A stretch of 42,570 bases of DNA, taken from NCBI GenBank assembly GCA_021810705.1, contig JAJZID010000003.1, positions 1 to 42,570 on the forward strand, in the 5' to 3' direction. The position numbers and the translations under genes are program-made. The notes below the pieces were generated by a model. It made no database searches. It had not been told where the DNA came from and worked only from the letters and a program-made list of their open reading frames with translations. The stretch comes from Actinomycetes bacterium. GTDB taxonomy: Bacteria > Actinomycetota > Thermoleophilia > Solirubrobacterales > Solirubrobacteraceae. This document shows positions 1 to 9,044 of this stretch, piece after piece; positions within the stretch are counted from its first letter, which is position 1; every line of letters begins with the position of its first letter.

Positions 1-1
1 C

Positions 2-562
2 ACCGCCCTCGGGGCGGTGCTCACGCAGCTGATCATGATCGTCGCGGTCGTGGCGTTCGCCGCCACCGTCGGGCTCAGCGGCCACGGTGCGGCGCTCGAC
101 AACGTCGGTCAGCTTGCGGCCGCGCTGCAGCCGTTCATCGGCGCGCTGGGCTCAAAGCTGCTGCTCGGCGTGGCGATGCTGGGGGCGGGCATGGTGGCGG
201 CCCTGGTCGCCTCGCTGGCGGGCGCCTGGGGCATCGCGGAGGTGTTCGGCTGGGCGCACACGCTGAACGCGGGCCTCACCCGCCGCTCCGCAAAGTTCTA
301 CGCCACCTATGCGCTCGCCCACATCCTCGGCGCCGTGATCGTTTTGACCACGCCCGATCTGATCAGCCTGGTGATCGATGTCGAGGTCATGAACGCGCTG
401 CTGCTACCGATCGTGCTCGGCTTCCTGCTGGCCTTGGAGGCTCGCGCCCTGCCGGCCGATTGGCGCATGCGCGGAACCCGACAGTACGTCACCTGGTCGC
501 TTTGCCTGGTCGTGATCGCCTTTGGCCTCTACATGGTTCCCGCCACGCTCGGCCTGACCTGA
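2..562 (+). CDS. NRAMP-family divalent metal transporter, C-terminal part (5' end outside window)
   Basis: Open frame from window start (TALGAVLTQLIMIVAVV...), multiple hydrophobic helices, NRAMP-like C-terminal half; stop at 562. Confidence 0.6.
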   Translation, partial: TALGAVLTQLIMIVAVVAFAATVGLSGHGAALDNVGQLAAALQPFIGALGSKLLLGVAMLGAGMVAALVASLAGAWGIAEVFGWAHTLNAGLTRRSAKFYATYALAHILGAVIVLTTPDLISLVIDVEVMNALLLPIVLGFLLALEARALPADWRMRGTRQYVTWSLCLVVIAFGLYMVPATLGLT

Positions 563-612
563 CGCGCCGCAGGCATCGACCGCAGGCGGCGGTTTGTCTG
601 CGGGAGCACATA

Positions 613-1404
613 ATGGGTTCCACGAGCACCCGGCATCCAGCCGGCTCGGTTACGCTCAAGACCCCGCAAATGGACCCAGCAGCAGGCATCGGCATCCCGG
701 TCGCGTTCGGCGCGGGCCTCATCAGCTTCCTCTCGCCCTGTGTGCTGCCGCTGGTGCCCGGCTACATCTCCTCGGTTGCCGGGGTGAACGACACCGCCGA
801 GCTGCGGGCAAGTCGCGTGATCGGCCCCACGCTCGCCTTCATCGGCAGCTTCTCGGCGATCTACATCGCGCTCGGCCTGCTCGGGCAACAGGCCCTGCGC
901 GGAGCCTTCACGGGCACCACCGCCCGCGACGTCTCCGGTGCGCTGATCGTCGTGATGGGCGTTCTCTTCGTCGCCAGCCCGCTCGTGCCCCGGATCGCGC
1001 GCGAGTGGCACCTGCCCGCGCTGACCCAGCGCGCCGGCCGCTCGGGCCCGGTGCTCACCGGCGCCGCCTTTGCGATCGCCTGGACGCCGTGCAGCGGCCC
1101 GACGCTGGGCGCGATCATCAGCGCCGCCGGCACCTCATCCAGCGCCTACAAGGGCGCCTTCCTGCTGGCGATCTACTGTGCCGGCCTGGGCGTCCCCTTC
1201 CTGATCACGGGCCTGGCGTTCGGCAAGGCGACCGCTGCGCTGAACGTCGTCAAACGCCACTACCCGGTTGTCATCGGCGTCGGTGGCGCGGTGCTGGTCG
1301 GCATGGGTGTGCTGATCTTCACCGGCCAGTTCGAGGTGCTGAACGTGCACATCAGCGATTGGCTGCGCGCCTCCGGCCTGCCGAACTTCAACTCCGACAC
1401 CTAG
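613..1404 (+). CDS. Cytochrome c biogenesis CcdA/DsbD-type transmembrane protein
   Basis: GAGLISFLSPCVLPLVPGYIS and AFAIAWTPCSGPTLGAIIS, the paired Cys motifs of the CcdA/DsbD TM family; ATG at 613. Confidence 0.9.
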   Translation: MGSTSTRHPAGSVTLKTPQMDPAAGIGIPVAFGAGLISFLSPCVLPLVPGYISSVAGVNDTAELRASRVIGPTLAFIGSFSAIYIALGLLGQQALRGAFTGTTARDVSGALIVVMGVLFVASPLVPRIAREWHLPALTQRAGRSGPVLTGAAFAIAWTPCSGPTLGAIISAAGTSSSAYKGAFLLAIYCAGLGVPFLITGLAFGKATAALNVVKRHYPVVIGVGGAVLVGMGVLIFTGQFEVLNVHISDWLRASGLPNFNSDT

Positions 1405-1407
1405 CCT

Positions 1408-1437
1408 GGCGCACCCGGCCCGCTGGCCGGGTGCGCC
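1408..1437 (+). terminator. Hairpin downstream of ccdA-like gene (13-bp perfect stem, 4-nt loop)
   Basis: GGCGCACCCGGCC-CGCT-GGCCGGGTGCGCC directly after the stop codon; no clear U-tract. Confidence 0.7.
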
Positions 1438-1573
1438 TCCCCGCCGGTTCCTCGGGATGGCGGCCGCTCGGCGAGCCCGATCAGCTGCTCCTGCCGGTTG
1501 CCGTCGCGCGGCGCCCACGGGAGGCGGTTGCGGTTGATGCCGAGCACCCTCGCGGCGGTCGCGTGCGTGCGAG

Positions 1574-2497
1574 ATGTGCTCGTCGGGAACGCAGGCGATC
1601 GGGCCTTTGATATCGCCATTGAAGACAGCGACAATAGCGTCAATCACTACGGGGCGTGCACCGTTGCCGAGGCGGCGGCTGCTCGACGCTCTGTTTGGTG
1701 AGGCGCACGCGCTCGAGCGCTGTGTGCGCATCGCCTCGGTGGCGCTCCCGGCCGGTGGGCGGTGGGCGCAGCTCGCCGCCGTCGGCCGGCGCCTGGTCCT
1801 CACCAGCAGCAGCGACCACTCGGGCCGCTGCCGGTCGGCGACCCTCGCCGCGCCGAGCATGGCTGTGCTCTCGGTCGCTGCCGGCAGCTGTGAGAACCCC
1901 GCGCTCTACGGGGAGCGCGTGCTGCCGGTCGTGGTGGAGCTGGGTCGCAACCGGCGCGACGGCCTGGAGAATCTTGGGCTGCGGATCGCCACGGTCGCAT
2001 CGCACGTGCGCGGTGGCTACCGGCTCGGAGCGGTACTCGTCCCTTACCGGCTGTGCTCTGGCTGCCGCACCGAGTGGGTCTACGGCGACGGTTCGCTCTG
2101 GGTCTATGCGCCACTTGCGACGCAGCGCCGCGGCGTGCTGCTGCAGGTCTCCGAGCAGGACGGACGCGTGGTCAGGACCTGGTCGATGCCTGCGTTCTAT
2201 GGCGCGCTGATGGCCGTGAACGCCGACGGCGTCTGGATCGCGCAGTCGCAATCCGGCGGCGAGCCGGCACATACAGGCACTGCCCAGCGGGTCGCCTACC
2301 AATCGCTCTACCGCGTCGCCGGCGGCATGCGTAAGCCGCAGCGAGTCTTCGACCTGCGGACCTGGGGCGCGAATTGGCTGGTGGCCGCCGGTGGGCGCGT
2401 CTGGCTCGACGTCGCGCTCGGGCGCGCGGTCTACTTCCTGGCCACCGACGGTGCGACCGGCTGGGGCGGGCGCGTGTTCAGAGTCTCCTCGGCTTGA
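1574..2497 (+). CDS. Hypothetical protein, possibly beta-propeller-like; start uncertain
   Basis: 307-aa ORF with regular W/G-rich strands (WVYGDGSLWVYAPL, ADGVWIAQSQSGG); N-terminal ~35 aa look non-native. Confidence 0.5.
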   Translation: MCSSGTQAIGPLISPLKTATIASITTGRAPLPRRRLLDALFGEAHALERCVRIASVALPAGGRWAQLAAVGRRLVLTSSSDHSGRCRSATLAAPSMAVLSVAAGSCENPALYGERVLPVVVELGRNRRDGLENLGLRIATVASHVRGGYRLGAVLVPYRLCSGCRTEWVYGDGSLWVYAPLATQRRGVLLQVSEQDGRVVRTWSMPAFYGALMAVNADGVWIAQSQSGGEPAHTGTAQRVAYQSLYRVAGGMRKPQRVFDLRTWGANWLVAAGGRVWLDVALGRAVYFLATDGATGWGGRVFRVSSA

Positions 2498-2520
2498 CAC
2501 CTAGTCAGACTAGGTATAGC
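2494..2520 (+). promoter_or_regulatory. Promoter with embedded perfect 17-nt inverted repeat, putative PadR operator
   Basis: TTGACA (2494-2499), ACCTAGT-CAG-ACTAGGT (2499-2515), TATAGC (2515-2520), 10 nt before the PadR ATG. Confidence 0.65.
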
Positions 2521-2530
2521 GTTCCGAGGC

Positions 2531-2845
2531 ATGAGGGCGGACGAGCTGAAGGGCCACCTGGATGGGCTGATCTTGGCCGTGGTCGCCCGCGAACCGCTGC
2601 ACGGCTACGCGGTCATCGAGGCGCTCAAGGCGCGCAGTGGTGGCGCGCTCGCGCTGCCGGAGGGGACCGTCTACCCGGTGCTCCACCGGCTTGAGGCCGA
2701 CGGTCTGCTTGCGAGCCAGTGGTCTGTGGTCGCGGGGCGCCGACGCCGCGTCTACCGGATCACGCGCAGCGGCGAGCGCGAGCTCGGCGTCAGGCGCGAG
2801 CGCTGGCACGCGTTTGCGCAGACGATCGAGGCGGTGCTGGCGTGA
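2531..2845 (+). CDS. PadR-family transcriptional regulator
   Basis: LILAVVAREPLHGYAVIEAL...LPEGTVYPVLHRLEADGLLASQW, classic PadR winged-helix signature. Confidence 0.92.
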   Translation: MRADELKGHLDGLILAVVAREPLHGYAVIEALKARSGGALALPEGTVYPVLHRLEADGLLASQWSVVAGRRRRVYRITRSGERELGVRRERWHAFAQTIEAVLA

Positions 2846-3465
2846 GCGCGCGGACCGCCTACCTCGACGCGCTCGCACGCGAACTGAAGGTCGCCAGGGT
2901 GCCCGCTCGGAGGCGTGCGCGGATCCTCGTCGAGCTGGCCGACCATCTGCGCGAGGACCCACGCGCCCAAATGGGGGCGCCGGATGAGCTGGCTTCGGAG
3001 TTCGCCCGCCTGGTAGATGCCAGCCTCACTCGCATTTGGCGCGGGCGACTGAGGGCTGCGGCGGTGATGCTGCTTGTGCCGGCTGCCATCGAGCTGGCGG
3101 CTGCCGCTGCGGGGTTGGCCAGCGGCAATCGAGCGCTGGCCGGCGAGAGCCCACCGCTCATCGTCGACCTCGTCATGAGCTCCGGTGTCGTTCTTGCCGG
3201 CCTCTGTGGCCTGCTGATGGATGCAACTGCGCGTCGGCGCCGCCCGCCCGACGAGTCGCCGCCGCGGTCTGGTCTGCGACGCGACCTGTGCTTCGCGGCT
3301 GCGGCAGGGTCGGGGCTCTGTTCGCAGGGGGCGCTGCTCGCGCTCGTTCCCCGGCACCTGCTGGCGCTGGCGGTGCTGCCCTGGCTCGTTGCGCTCCTGC
3401 TCGTGGTGCTCGGCGTCTGGCCGGCTCTCTTCAGGTCCGCGCGGATCGCCCGCGCGGCCAGCTAG
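2842..3465 (+). CDS. HAAS-domain (PadR-associated) membrane protein
   Basis: GTG overlaps PadR stop; YLDALARELKVARVPARRRARILVELADHLRED HAAS-like N-terminus followed by TM helices. Confidence 0.75.
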   Translation: MSARTAYLDALARELKVARVPARRRARILVELADHLREDPRAQMGAPDELASEFARLVDASLTRIWRGRLRAAAVMLLVPAAIELAAAAAGLASGNRALAGESPPLIVDLVMSSGVVLAGLCGLLMDATARRRRPPDESPPRSGLRRDLCFAAAAGSGLCSQGALLALVPRHLLALAVLPWLVALLLVVLGVWPALFRSARIARAAS

Positions 3466-3481
3466 TCTTTCGCAGCGAGCC

Positions 3482-5374
3482 GTGTCGCCGACGATCCCGA
3501 TCCCACCGCACGACCGGCCGCTGACCGGGGGCTCGCCGTTCCCGGCGATCGCCGACTACGCGTTTCTGTCCAACTGTCACACCGGCGCGCTGCTGGCGCC
3601 CGACGGCAGCATCGAGTGGTTGGGTGTGCCGCGCTTTGACGCGCCGTCGATGTTCGGGGCACTGCTCGACCGCCGTGCCGGCTCCTTCCGCGTCGGCCCC
3701 TATGGCATGGTGGTGCCGCTGACCGTGCGCTACGTGCCCGGCACGATGATCATCGAGACCACCTGGCTGACGCCCTCCGGCTGGATGGTCGTGCGCGACG
3801 GCCTGACGATCGGCCCCTGGCGCGAGCAGCACGGCGAGGAGGATGGGCGTACGCGGCCGCCCACCGACCAGGACGCCGACCACATGCTGGTGCGTGTGAT
3901 CGAGTGCGTGCAGGGCAGCGTCCAGGTCGAGGTCGTCTGCGAGCCGATGTTCAACTACGGCCACGAGCCGGCGCAGTGGACCGTGCCTGACGGCGACTGG
4001 GGGGTGGCCGAGGCGATCAGCGCTGAGGGCCAGCAGGTCGCGCTGCACTCCGACCTCCGGCTCGGGATCGAAGGCAGCCGCGCCCGTGCCCGGCACACGC
4101 TCGTCGAAGGCGAGAAGCGCTACGTGGCGCTCGGCTGGGGCGCTGGCCTGGATGGCCCGTCTGACCTCCAGGATGCTGAACAGCGCCTGCTCTACACAGA
4201 GCACTACTGGCGCGAGTGGCTGGCCGGCGGACGCTTCCCGGACCACCGCTGGCGCGAGCACCTGCACCGCTCGGCGCTGACGCTCAAAGGGCTCACCTAC
4301 GTGCCCACCGGGGCGATGGTGGCGGCGTTGACCACGTCGCTGCCGGAGGCGCCCCAGGGCGAGCGCAACTGGGACTACCGCTACTGCTGGATGCGCGACG
4401 CGACCTTCACGCTGTGGGGGCTTCATGCCCTGGGTTTTGACTGGGAGGCCGACGACTTCATGCAGTTCGTCGCCGATCTGCAGCGCAACGAGGACGGCAG
4501 CCTGCAGATCATGTATGGGGTCGGCGGCGAGCGTGACCTCGCCGAGTCGACGCTCGACCATCTGGGCGGCTATGAGGGCGCCAGGCCGGTGCGGATCGGC
4601 AACGGCGCCTACAACCAGCGCCAGAACGACGTCTACGGGGCGGTGCTCGACTCGATCTACCTGCACATCAAGACCGGCGGCCACATTCCGCAGCGGCTCT
4701 GGGGCGTGATCAAGGACCAGGTGCAGTGCGCGCTGGCTGTGTGGGACAAACCCGACCAGGGCATCTGGGAGGCGCGCGGCGAGCCCAAGCACTATGTGTC
4801 ATCGAAGCTGATGTGTTGGGTCGCGGCCGACCGCGGGGCGCGCCTGGCCGAACGTGAGGGCGAGGACGAGCTCGCCGCAGAGTGGCAGGCCAGGGCCGAC
4901 GAGATCAAGGCTGACATTCTCGCCAAGGGGGTCTCTGAGCGCGGCGTGTTCCGCCAGCACTACGACACCGACGCGCTCGACGCTTCGACGCTGCTGATCC
5001 CACTGAACCGCCTGCTGCCGCCCGACGATGAGCGCGTGCGCGACACGGTGATGGCGATCGCCGACGAGCTGACCGAGCACGGCCTGGTGCTGCGCTACCG
5101 CACCGACGAGACCGACGACGGTCTCAAGGGCGAGGAGGGGACTTTTTTGATCTGTTCCTTCTGGCTGGTCTCGGCGCTGTCTGAGATCGGTGAGCACAAA
5201 CGCGCGAGCGTGCTCTGCGAGCGGTTGCTCGCCCACGGGTCTCGGCTTGGGCTCTTCGCCGAGGAGCTCGACGCGCACAGCGGCAGGCATCTGGGCAACT
5301 ACCCGCAGGCGTTCACGCACCTGGCGCTGATCAACGCCGTGCTGCACGTGATCTCTGACGAGGAGGCCGACTGA
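3482..5374 (+). CDS. Glycoside hydrolase family 15 (glucoamylase/trehalase-like)
   Basis: FPAIADYAFLSNCHTGALLAPDGSIEWLGVPRFDAPSMFGALLD; GERNWDYRYCWMRDATFTLWGL. Confidence 0.92.
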   Translation: MSPTIPIPPHDRPLTGGSPFPAIADYAFLSNCHTGALLAPDGSIEWLGVPRFDAPSMFGALLDRRAGSFRVGPYGMVVPLTVRYVPGTMIIETTWLTPSGWMVVRDGLTIGPWREQHGEEDGRTRPPTDQDADHMLVRVIECVQGSVQVEVVCEPMFNYGHEPAQWTVPDGDWGVAEAISAEGQQVALHSDLRLGIEGSRARARHTLVEGEKRYVALGWGAGLDGPSDLQDAEQRLLYTEHYWREWLAGGRFPDHRWREHLHRSALTLKGLTYVPTGAMVAALTTSLPEAPQGERNWDYRYCWMRDATFTLWGLHALGFDWEADDFMQFVADLQRNEDGSLQIMYGVGGERDLAESTLDHLGGYEGARPVRIGNGAYNQRQNDVYGAVLDSIYLHIKTGGHIPQRLWGVIKDQVQCALAVWDKPDQGIWEARGEPKHYVSSKLMCWVAADRGARLAEREGEDELAAEWQARADEIKADILAKGVSERGVFRQHYDTDALDASTLLIPLNRLLPPDDERVRDTVMAIADELTEHGLVLRYRTDETDDGLKGEEGTFLICSFWLVSALSEIGEHKRASVLCERLLAHGSRLGLFAEELDAHSGRHLGNYPQAFTHLALINAVLHVISDEEAD

Positions 5375-5381
5375 GTCGGCC
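5365..5381. terminator. Short inverted repeat between convergent GH15 and Nudix genes
   Basis: GGCCGA-CTGAG-TCGGCC spanning the GH15 stop. Confidence 0.45.
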
Positions 5382-5386
5382 GCCTG

Positions 5387-5941
5387 CTAGGGCAGCACGA
5401 TCTCGCCCGTGTCGGTGATCACCGGCATCACTGGCTCGACGATGTCTGTGCGCTCGCGGGAGCGAGTGAGCAACTGCTCTGCGGATGCGAAACCGGCAAG
5501 CTGCTCTAACTGCCGGCGCGTTGGGAAAGCCAGCTCAAAGCCACCCTGCGCATTGAGCTCGATGGCCTGTTGAGGGGTCAGCCAACGGGCGGCCACGATC
5601 TCGGCCTCGTCGACGGCGGGCTTCTGGCCCGCAGGTGCGCTCGCCAAGTAGAAGCAGGTGTCAAAGCGGACCGGGGCGCGCTCCGGCGTGATCCAGCGGG
5701 CGTAGAGGACCAGTTCGGCGCCGGCGTCCAGCTCGATGCCGGTCTCCTCGCGGAGCTCACGGCGCGCCGCGGCCGCAAGGGCGGCCTCGCCGACGCCATC
5801 GACCGGGTCCACGGCGCCGCCGGGGAAGACCCAGTGTGCTCCCATGAAGCGTGCGGACGGGTTGCGCTTGACCATCAGCAGCTCCAACCCGTTCGTGCCG
5901 TCACGCAGCAGGATCACGGTTGCGGCAGGACGCGGGCTCAC
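5387..5941 (-). CDS. Nudix hydrolase
   Basis: Nudix box GGAVDPVDGVGEAALAAAARRELREETGIEL; GTG start at 5941 preferred over ORF-track start 6013, which would run into the rubredoxin gene. Confidence 0.88.
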   Translation of the reverse strand: MSPRPAATVILLRDGTNGLELLMVKRNPSARFMGAHWVFPGGAVDPVDGVGEAALAAAARRELREETGIELDAGAELVLYARWITPERAPVRFDTCFYLASAPAGQKPAVDEAEIVAARWLTPQQAIELNAQGGFELAFPTRRQLEQLAGFASAEQLLTRSRERTDIVEPVMPVITDTGEIVLP

Positions 5942-5981
5942 GCCCCGACCGTAGCGCGGGCCGTCAGCTAACCTGGCGGCG

Positions 5982-6149
5982 GTGAGGTACATCTGCGAGT
6001 CCTGCGGGTACATCTACGACCCGGACGAGGGCGACCCGGACGGCGGCATCCCGCCCGGGACCGCGTTTGAGGACATCCCCGAGACCTGGTTCTGCCCGGT
6101 CTGCGGGGCCCGCAAGGCCGACTTCACGCCCTGGGAAGAGGACGACTAG
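5982..6149 (+). CDS. Rubredoxin (55 aa), absent from the supplied ORF track
   Basis: Manual translation [55 protein letters not shown] with CxxC...CPxC. Confidence 0.95.
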   Translation: MRYICESCGYIYDPDEGDPDGGIPPGTAFEDIPETWFCPVCGARKADFTPWEEDD

Positions 6150-6191
6150 GGAACCTCCCCTGACGCCGCGGGGGCCGTTAGTGTGCCTCGC

Positions 6192-7106
6192 GTGGCCGAG
6201 ACGGTGAGCGTCGTCAGGGCAGGGCGGACAGAGACCTATGTGGTTGGCGAAGAGCGCGCGGACGGCTCGCTGCTGCTCTTCCCGCAACCGCGTGTCGAGC
6301 TGCCGGCGAGGCGGCCGCCGGTACCCGCCTCGTCAGTCACGCGCGAGAGCGTGCTGGAGGTCGACGGGCTGACCGTCGCCTACGGGCCCAACGTGGCGGT
6401 GGCGGGCGTCAGCCTGCGGATCGAACGTGGAGAGATCTTCGGGCTGCTCGGGCCAAACGGCGCCGGCAAGACCAGCACCCTCAGCGCGATCGAGGGGCTG
6501 CTCAGGCCGCGCGCGGGCTCGGTGCGCGTGGACGGTTTTGACATCCGCCGCCAGCCGATGCTTGCCAAGGCGCGCATGGGTGTGCAGCTGCAGGCCACGA
6601 GCTTTCAGCCGGATCTCACGATCAGCCAGGTGCTGCGGCTCTACGCCGGTCTCTACGGGGTGCGCCTGGGCCCGGCGGAAGTCCACGCCAGGCTGGCCGA
6701 GGTCGGGCTCGAGGCCGAGGCCGGCAAGCCCTTCAGCCAGCTCTCAGGCGGTCAGCAGCAGCGCCTGGCGCTGCAGATCGCGGTCGTGCACTCACCGGCG
6801 CTGCTGCTGCTGGACGAGCCGACCTCCGGGCTTGACCCGCAGTCGCGCCGCCAGCTCTGGTCGCGCATCGAGCAGCTGCGCCAGGCAGGCGGCAGCATCC
6901 TGTTGACGACGCACTCGATGGAGGAGGCACAGGCCGTGTGCGATCGGGTGGCGATCATCGACCACGGCCAACTGCTGACCGCCGAGACGCCCGCTGAACT
7001 GATCGTCAAGCACCGCGACGATCCACGCGTGCGCGCCGTGGCGCATGGCGAGGTGACCCTCGAGGATGTGTTCATCGGACTGACCGGGAGCGAGATCCGT
7101 GACTAG
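6192..7106 (+). CDS. ABC transporter ATP-binding protein (drug-exporter/ABC-2 type)
   Basis: Walker A GPNGAGKTS, signature QLSGGQQQR, Walker B LLLLDEPTSGLDP; start reassigned to GTG 6192 from the TAGTGT-N7-GTG arrangement. Confidence 0.93.
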   Translation: MAETVSVVRAGRTETYVVGEERADGSLLLFPQPRVELPARRPPVPASSVTRESVLEVDGLTVAYGPNVAVAGVSLRIERGEIFGLLGPNGAGKTSTLSAIEGLLRPRAGSVRVDGFDIRRQPMLAKARMGVQLQATSFQPDLTISQVLRLYAGLYGVRLGPAEVHARLAEVGLEAEAGKPFSQLSGGQQQRLALQIAVVHSPALLLLDEPTSGLDPQSRRQLWSRIEQLRQAGGSILLTTHSMEEAQAVCDRVAIIDHGQLLTAETPAELIVKHRDDPRVRAVAHGEVTLEDVFIGLTGSEIRD

Positions 7107-7872
7107 CGAACCAGAGCGGCCCGCCGCGCCCTCCGTCGCACTGGTGCTGAGCTCGCTGTTCCGTGCTGATTTCGCCGCCTTCCGCAAGCACCGCCGCTCG
7201 CTCGTGGTGAGCCTCGTGCTGCCGATCTTTCTGCTGGTCAGCACCACCGGCGATAAGGCCGTCCAAAGCTTTGACGGGGCCGGTTACATAATCGGCCTGG
7301 CGGTCTCCTACGGCCTGTTGGCGATGGCGCTTGTCGGCTACGCGCTCTCGACCTCCCGCGACCGTGAGCGCGGTGTCTTTCAGCGTCTGCGGGTCACGCC
7401 CGCGCCGACGTGGGCGATCATGACAAGCCGCCTGGCGATGCAGGCGCTCGCGAACCTGATCCTGGCGCTGGTGGTCGTGATCGTTGGCGCGCAGATGCAC
7501 AACCTCTCGCCGTCGATCGGGCAGTACCTGCTGGTGCTGTTGGTGTCGGTGCTCGCCGGGGCGGTGTTCCTCGCGATCGCGCAGGCGCTTGTTGGCCTGA
7601 TTCGCTCGACCGACACGCTGCAGGCGGTCGCGCGCGTGCTGCTGGCCGTTTTGATCATCCTCGGCACCTTCGGGCAGGTCGGTGCGCTGGGCGCCGTCTG
7701 GGTCGACATCTCGCGCTGGAGCCCGGTCGGTGTCGTGATGACGATGTTCGCCGGCGTCCTTGACCTGGCCGCCTGGAGCGGCCGCGACACGGGCGCTGTG
7801 GCCGCAGCGGTTGGGTACATCATCATCTGTGCGGCTGTGGGTGTGCGCTGGTTCCGCTGGGAGGCGCGCTGA
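7099..7872 (+). CDS. ABC-2 type transporter permease
   Basis: Overlaps ATPase gene; six-TM ABC-2 permease pattern, RDRERGVFQRLRVTPAPTW motif. Confidence 0.88.
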   Translation: MTSEPERPAAPSVALVLSSLFRADFAAFRKHRRSLVVSLVLPIFLLVSTTGDKAVQSFDGAGYIIGLAVSYGLLAMALVGYALSTSRDRERGVFQRLRVTPAPTWAIMTSRLAMQALANLILALVVVIVGAQMHNLSPSIGQYLLVLLVSVLAGAVFLAIAQALVGLIRSTDTLQAVARVLLAVLIILGTFGQVGALGAVWVDISRWSPVGVVMTMFAGVLDLAAWSGRDTGAVAAAVGYIIICAAVGVRWFRWEAR

Positions 7873-7889
7873 GCGGCGCGCTGGATGGC

Positions 7890-8102
7890 CTATTCGAGCA
7901 CGATCAGCACGTCGCCTTCGGAGACCGCCTGGCCCTCTGTGCAGCGGATCTCGCTGACCACGCCGGACTCCTCAGACTCCACCGGCATCTCCATCTTCAT
8001 CGACTCGAGGATGACGACCGCGTCGCCCTCCTGCACCGTGTCTCCAACCTCGACCTCGATCTTCCAGATGGTTCCGGTGATGTGAGCTTCGATGTCAGGC
8101 AA
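7890..8102 (-). CDS. Stand-alone biotinyl/lipoyl-attachment (BCCP-like) protein
   Basis: 70 aa with biotinylation motif VVILESMKMEMPVES; TTG start with AGGAGG upstream. Confidence 0.92.
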   Translation of the reverse strand: MPDIEAHITGTIWKIEVEVGDTVQEGDAVVILESMKMEMPVESEESGVVSEIRCTEGQAVSEGDVLIVLE

Positions 8103-8185
8103 CTGGCCCTCCTAAGTTCGACTCGTTCTGACCGCGGCCAGCATAGTCGCAGGCGTGGCCACGCCGTTGGCTGAGTCAAGGCTGC

Positions 8186-8262
8186 CACTGCCCCGCCGTC
8201 GTCCCGCCACTGCCCGGCCACTGCCCCGCCACTGCCCCGCCGCCGCCCCGCCGCCACGGACC
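8186..8262. repeat. Imperfect short tandem repeat, unit about (G)CCACTGCCCCGC
   Basis: gccactgccccgcc...gccactgcccggccactgccccgccactgccccgccgccgccccgccgcc in an intergenic region. Confidence 0.7.
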
Positions 8263-8576
8263 CACCACCGCGAGGCGACCGCGAGTTCGGCGCCGTCATG
8301 TTCCGTAAACGCGCAATTTGCGGATTCCGTCCGCGCCCTGTTATTGACTAGCGCGGGATGGATCAATCCCTGCTGTCGGTTCGCTGTGAGGTGCGATTGT
8401 GGATAGCTCCGGCCTGTTCTTGAGTTCGTGCAGCCGTCGCGAGCTGGCCCGGCGACGGTCTGCGGGCCGCTTCTGGAGCACGCAGAGCCTGCTGTGGTTG
8501 CTCAGACGCGTGTTCGGCCCCTCTCGCAGGGCGCTACGGTGACACGAAATGGCGCTGGTGTCGTAGCCTGAGGATC

Positions 8577-9032
8577 GTGAATCCGGAAGAGAGCCAGAAC
8601 ACAGATCTCGAGCCGGCCGTGGGCGCCGGCCTGGAACCGGCAGGGGCGGGCAGTGACCCAGACCTGGACCTGGTCGCGGCGGCGCTGCGCGCCGATCTGA
8701 GCGACATCGCCGCGTTTGTGGAGGGGCTTGCCACACGCCTCGAGGCGGCCCTGCCGGGCTTTGTCGAGGTCAAGCGCGTCCGCGGCGGTTTCCGTGGTCC
8801 GAAGCTGGTGGCTGAGATTGTGGTGACCGCCGGTGACCAGCGGCTGGTGCTCAGGCGCGATGGCGGCCGCGTCAGCGCCACGCGGTCGCGTTTCTCCGGC
8901 GGGATCGCGATCAAGACCGATACGCTCGAGCTGGACGCCTGGCTGAAGGCGCTGGCCGAGACGGTGGCGGTGCAGGCCCGCAGCAGCGAGCGCACACGTC
9001 AGGCGTTGCAGCGTTTGGTGCTCGAGAGTTAG
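8577..9032 (+). CDS. Conserved-looking hypothetical protein (151 aa)
   Basis: GTG preceded by TAGCCT-N7; coherent helical protein, no family recognised. Confidence 0.65.
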   Translation: MNPEESQNTDLEPAVGAGLEPAGAGSDPDLDLVAAALRADLSDIAAFVEGLATRLEAALPGFVEVKRVRGGFRGPKLVAEIVVTAGDQRLVLRRDGGRVSATRSRFSGGIAIKTDTLELDAWLKALAETVAVQARSSERTRQALQRLVLES

Positions 9033-9044
9033 GGAGGGTTTCGC

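Noticed and set aside
594-1610. 338-aa plus-strand ORF overlapping the ccdA-like gene in another frame
   Set aside because: Arg/Pro-rich frame-shifted shadow of the CcdA-like gene.
3431-4792. 453-aa minus-strand ORF antisense to GH15
   Set aside because: High-GC antisense artefact; plus strand carries clear GH15 motifs and the antisense product shows no domain signature.
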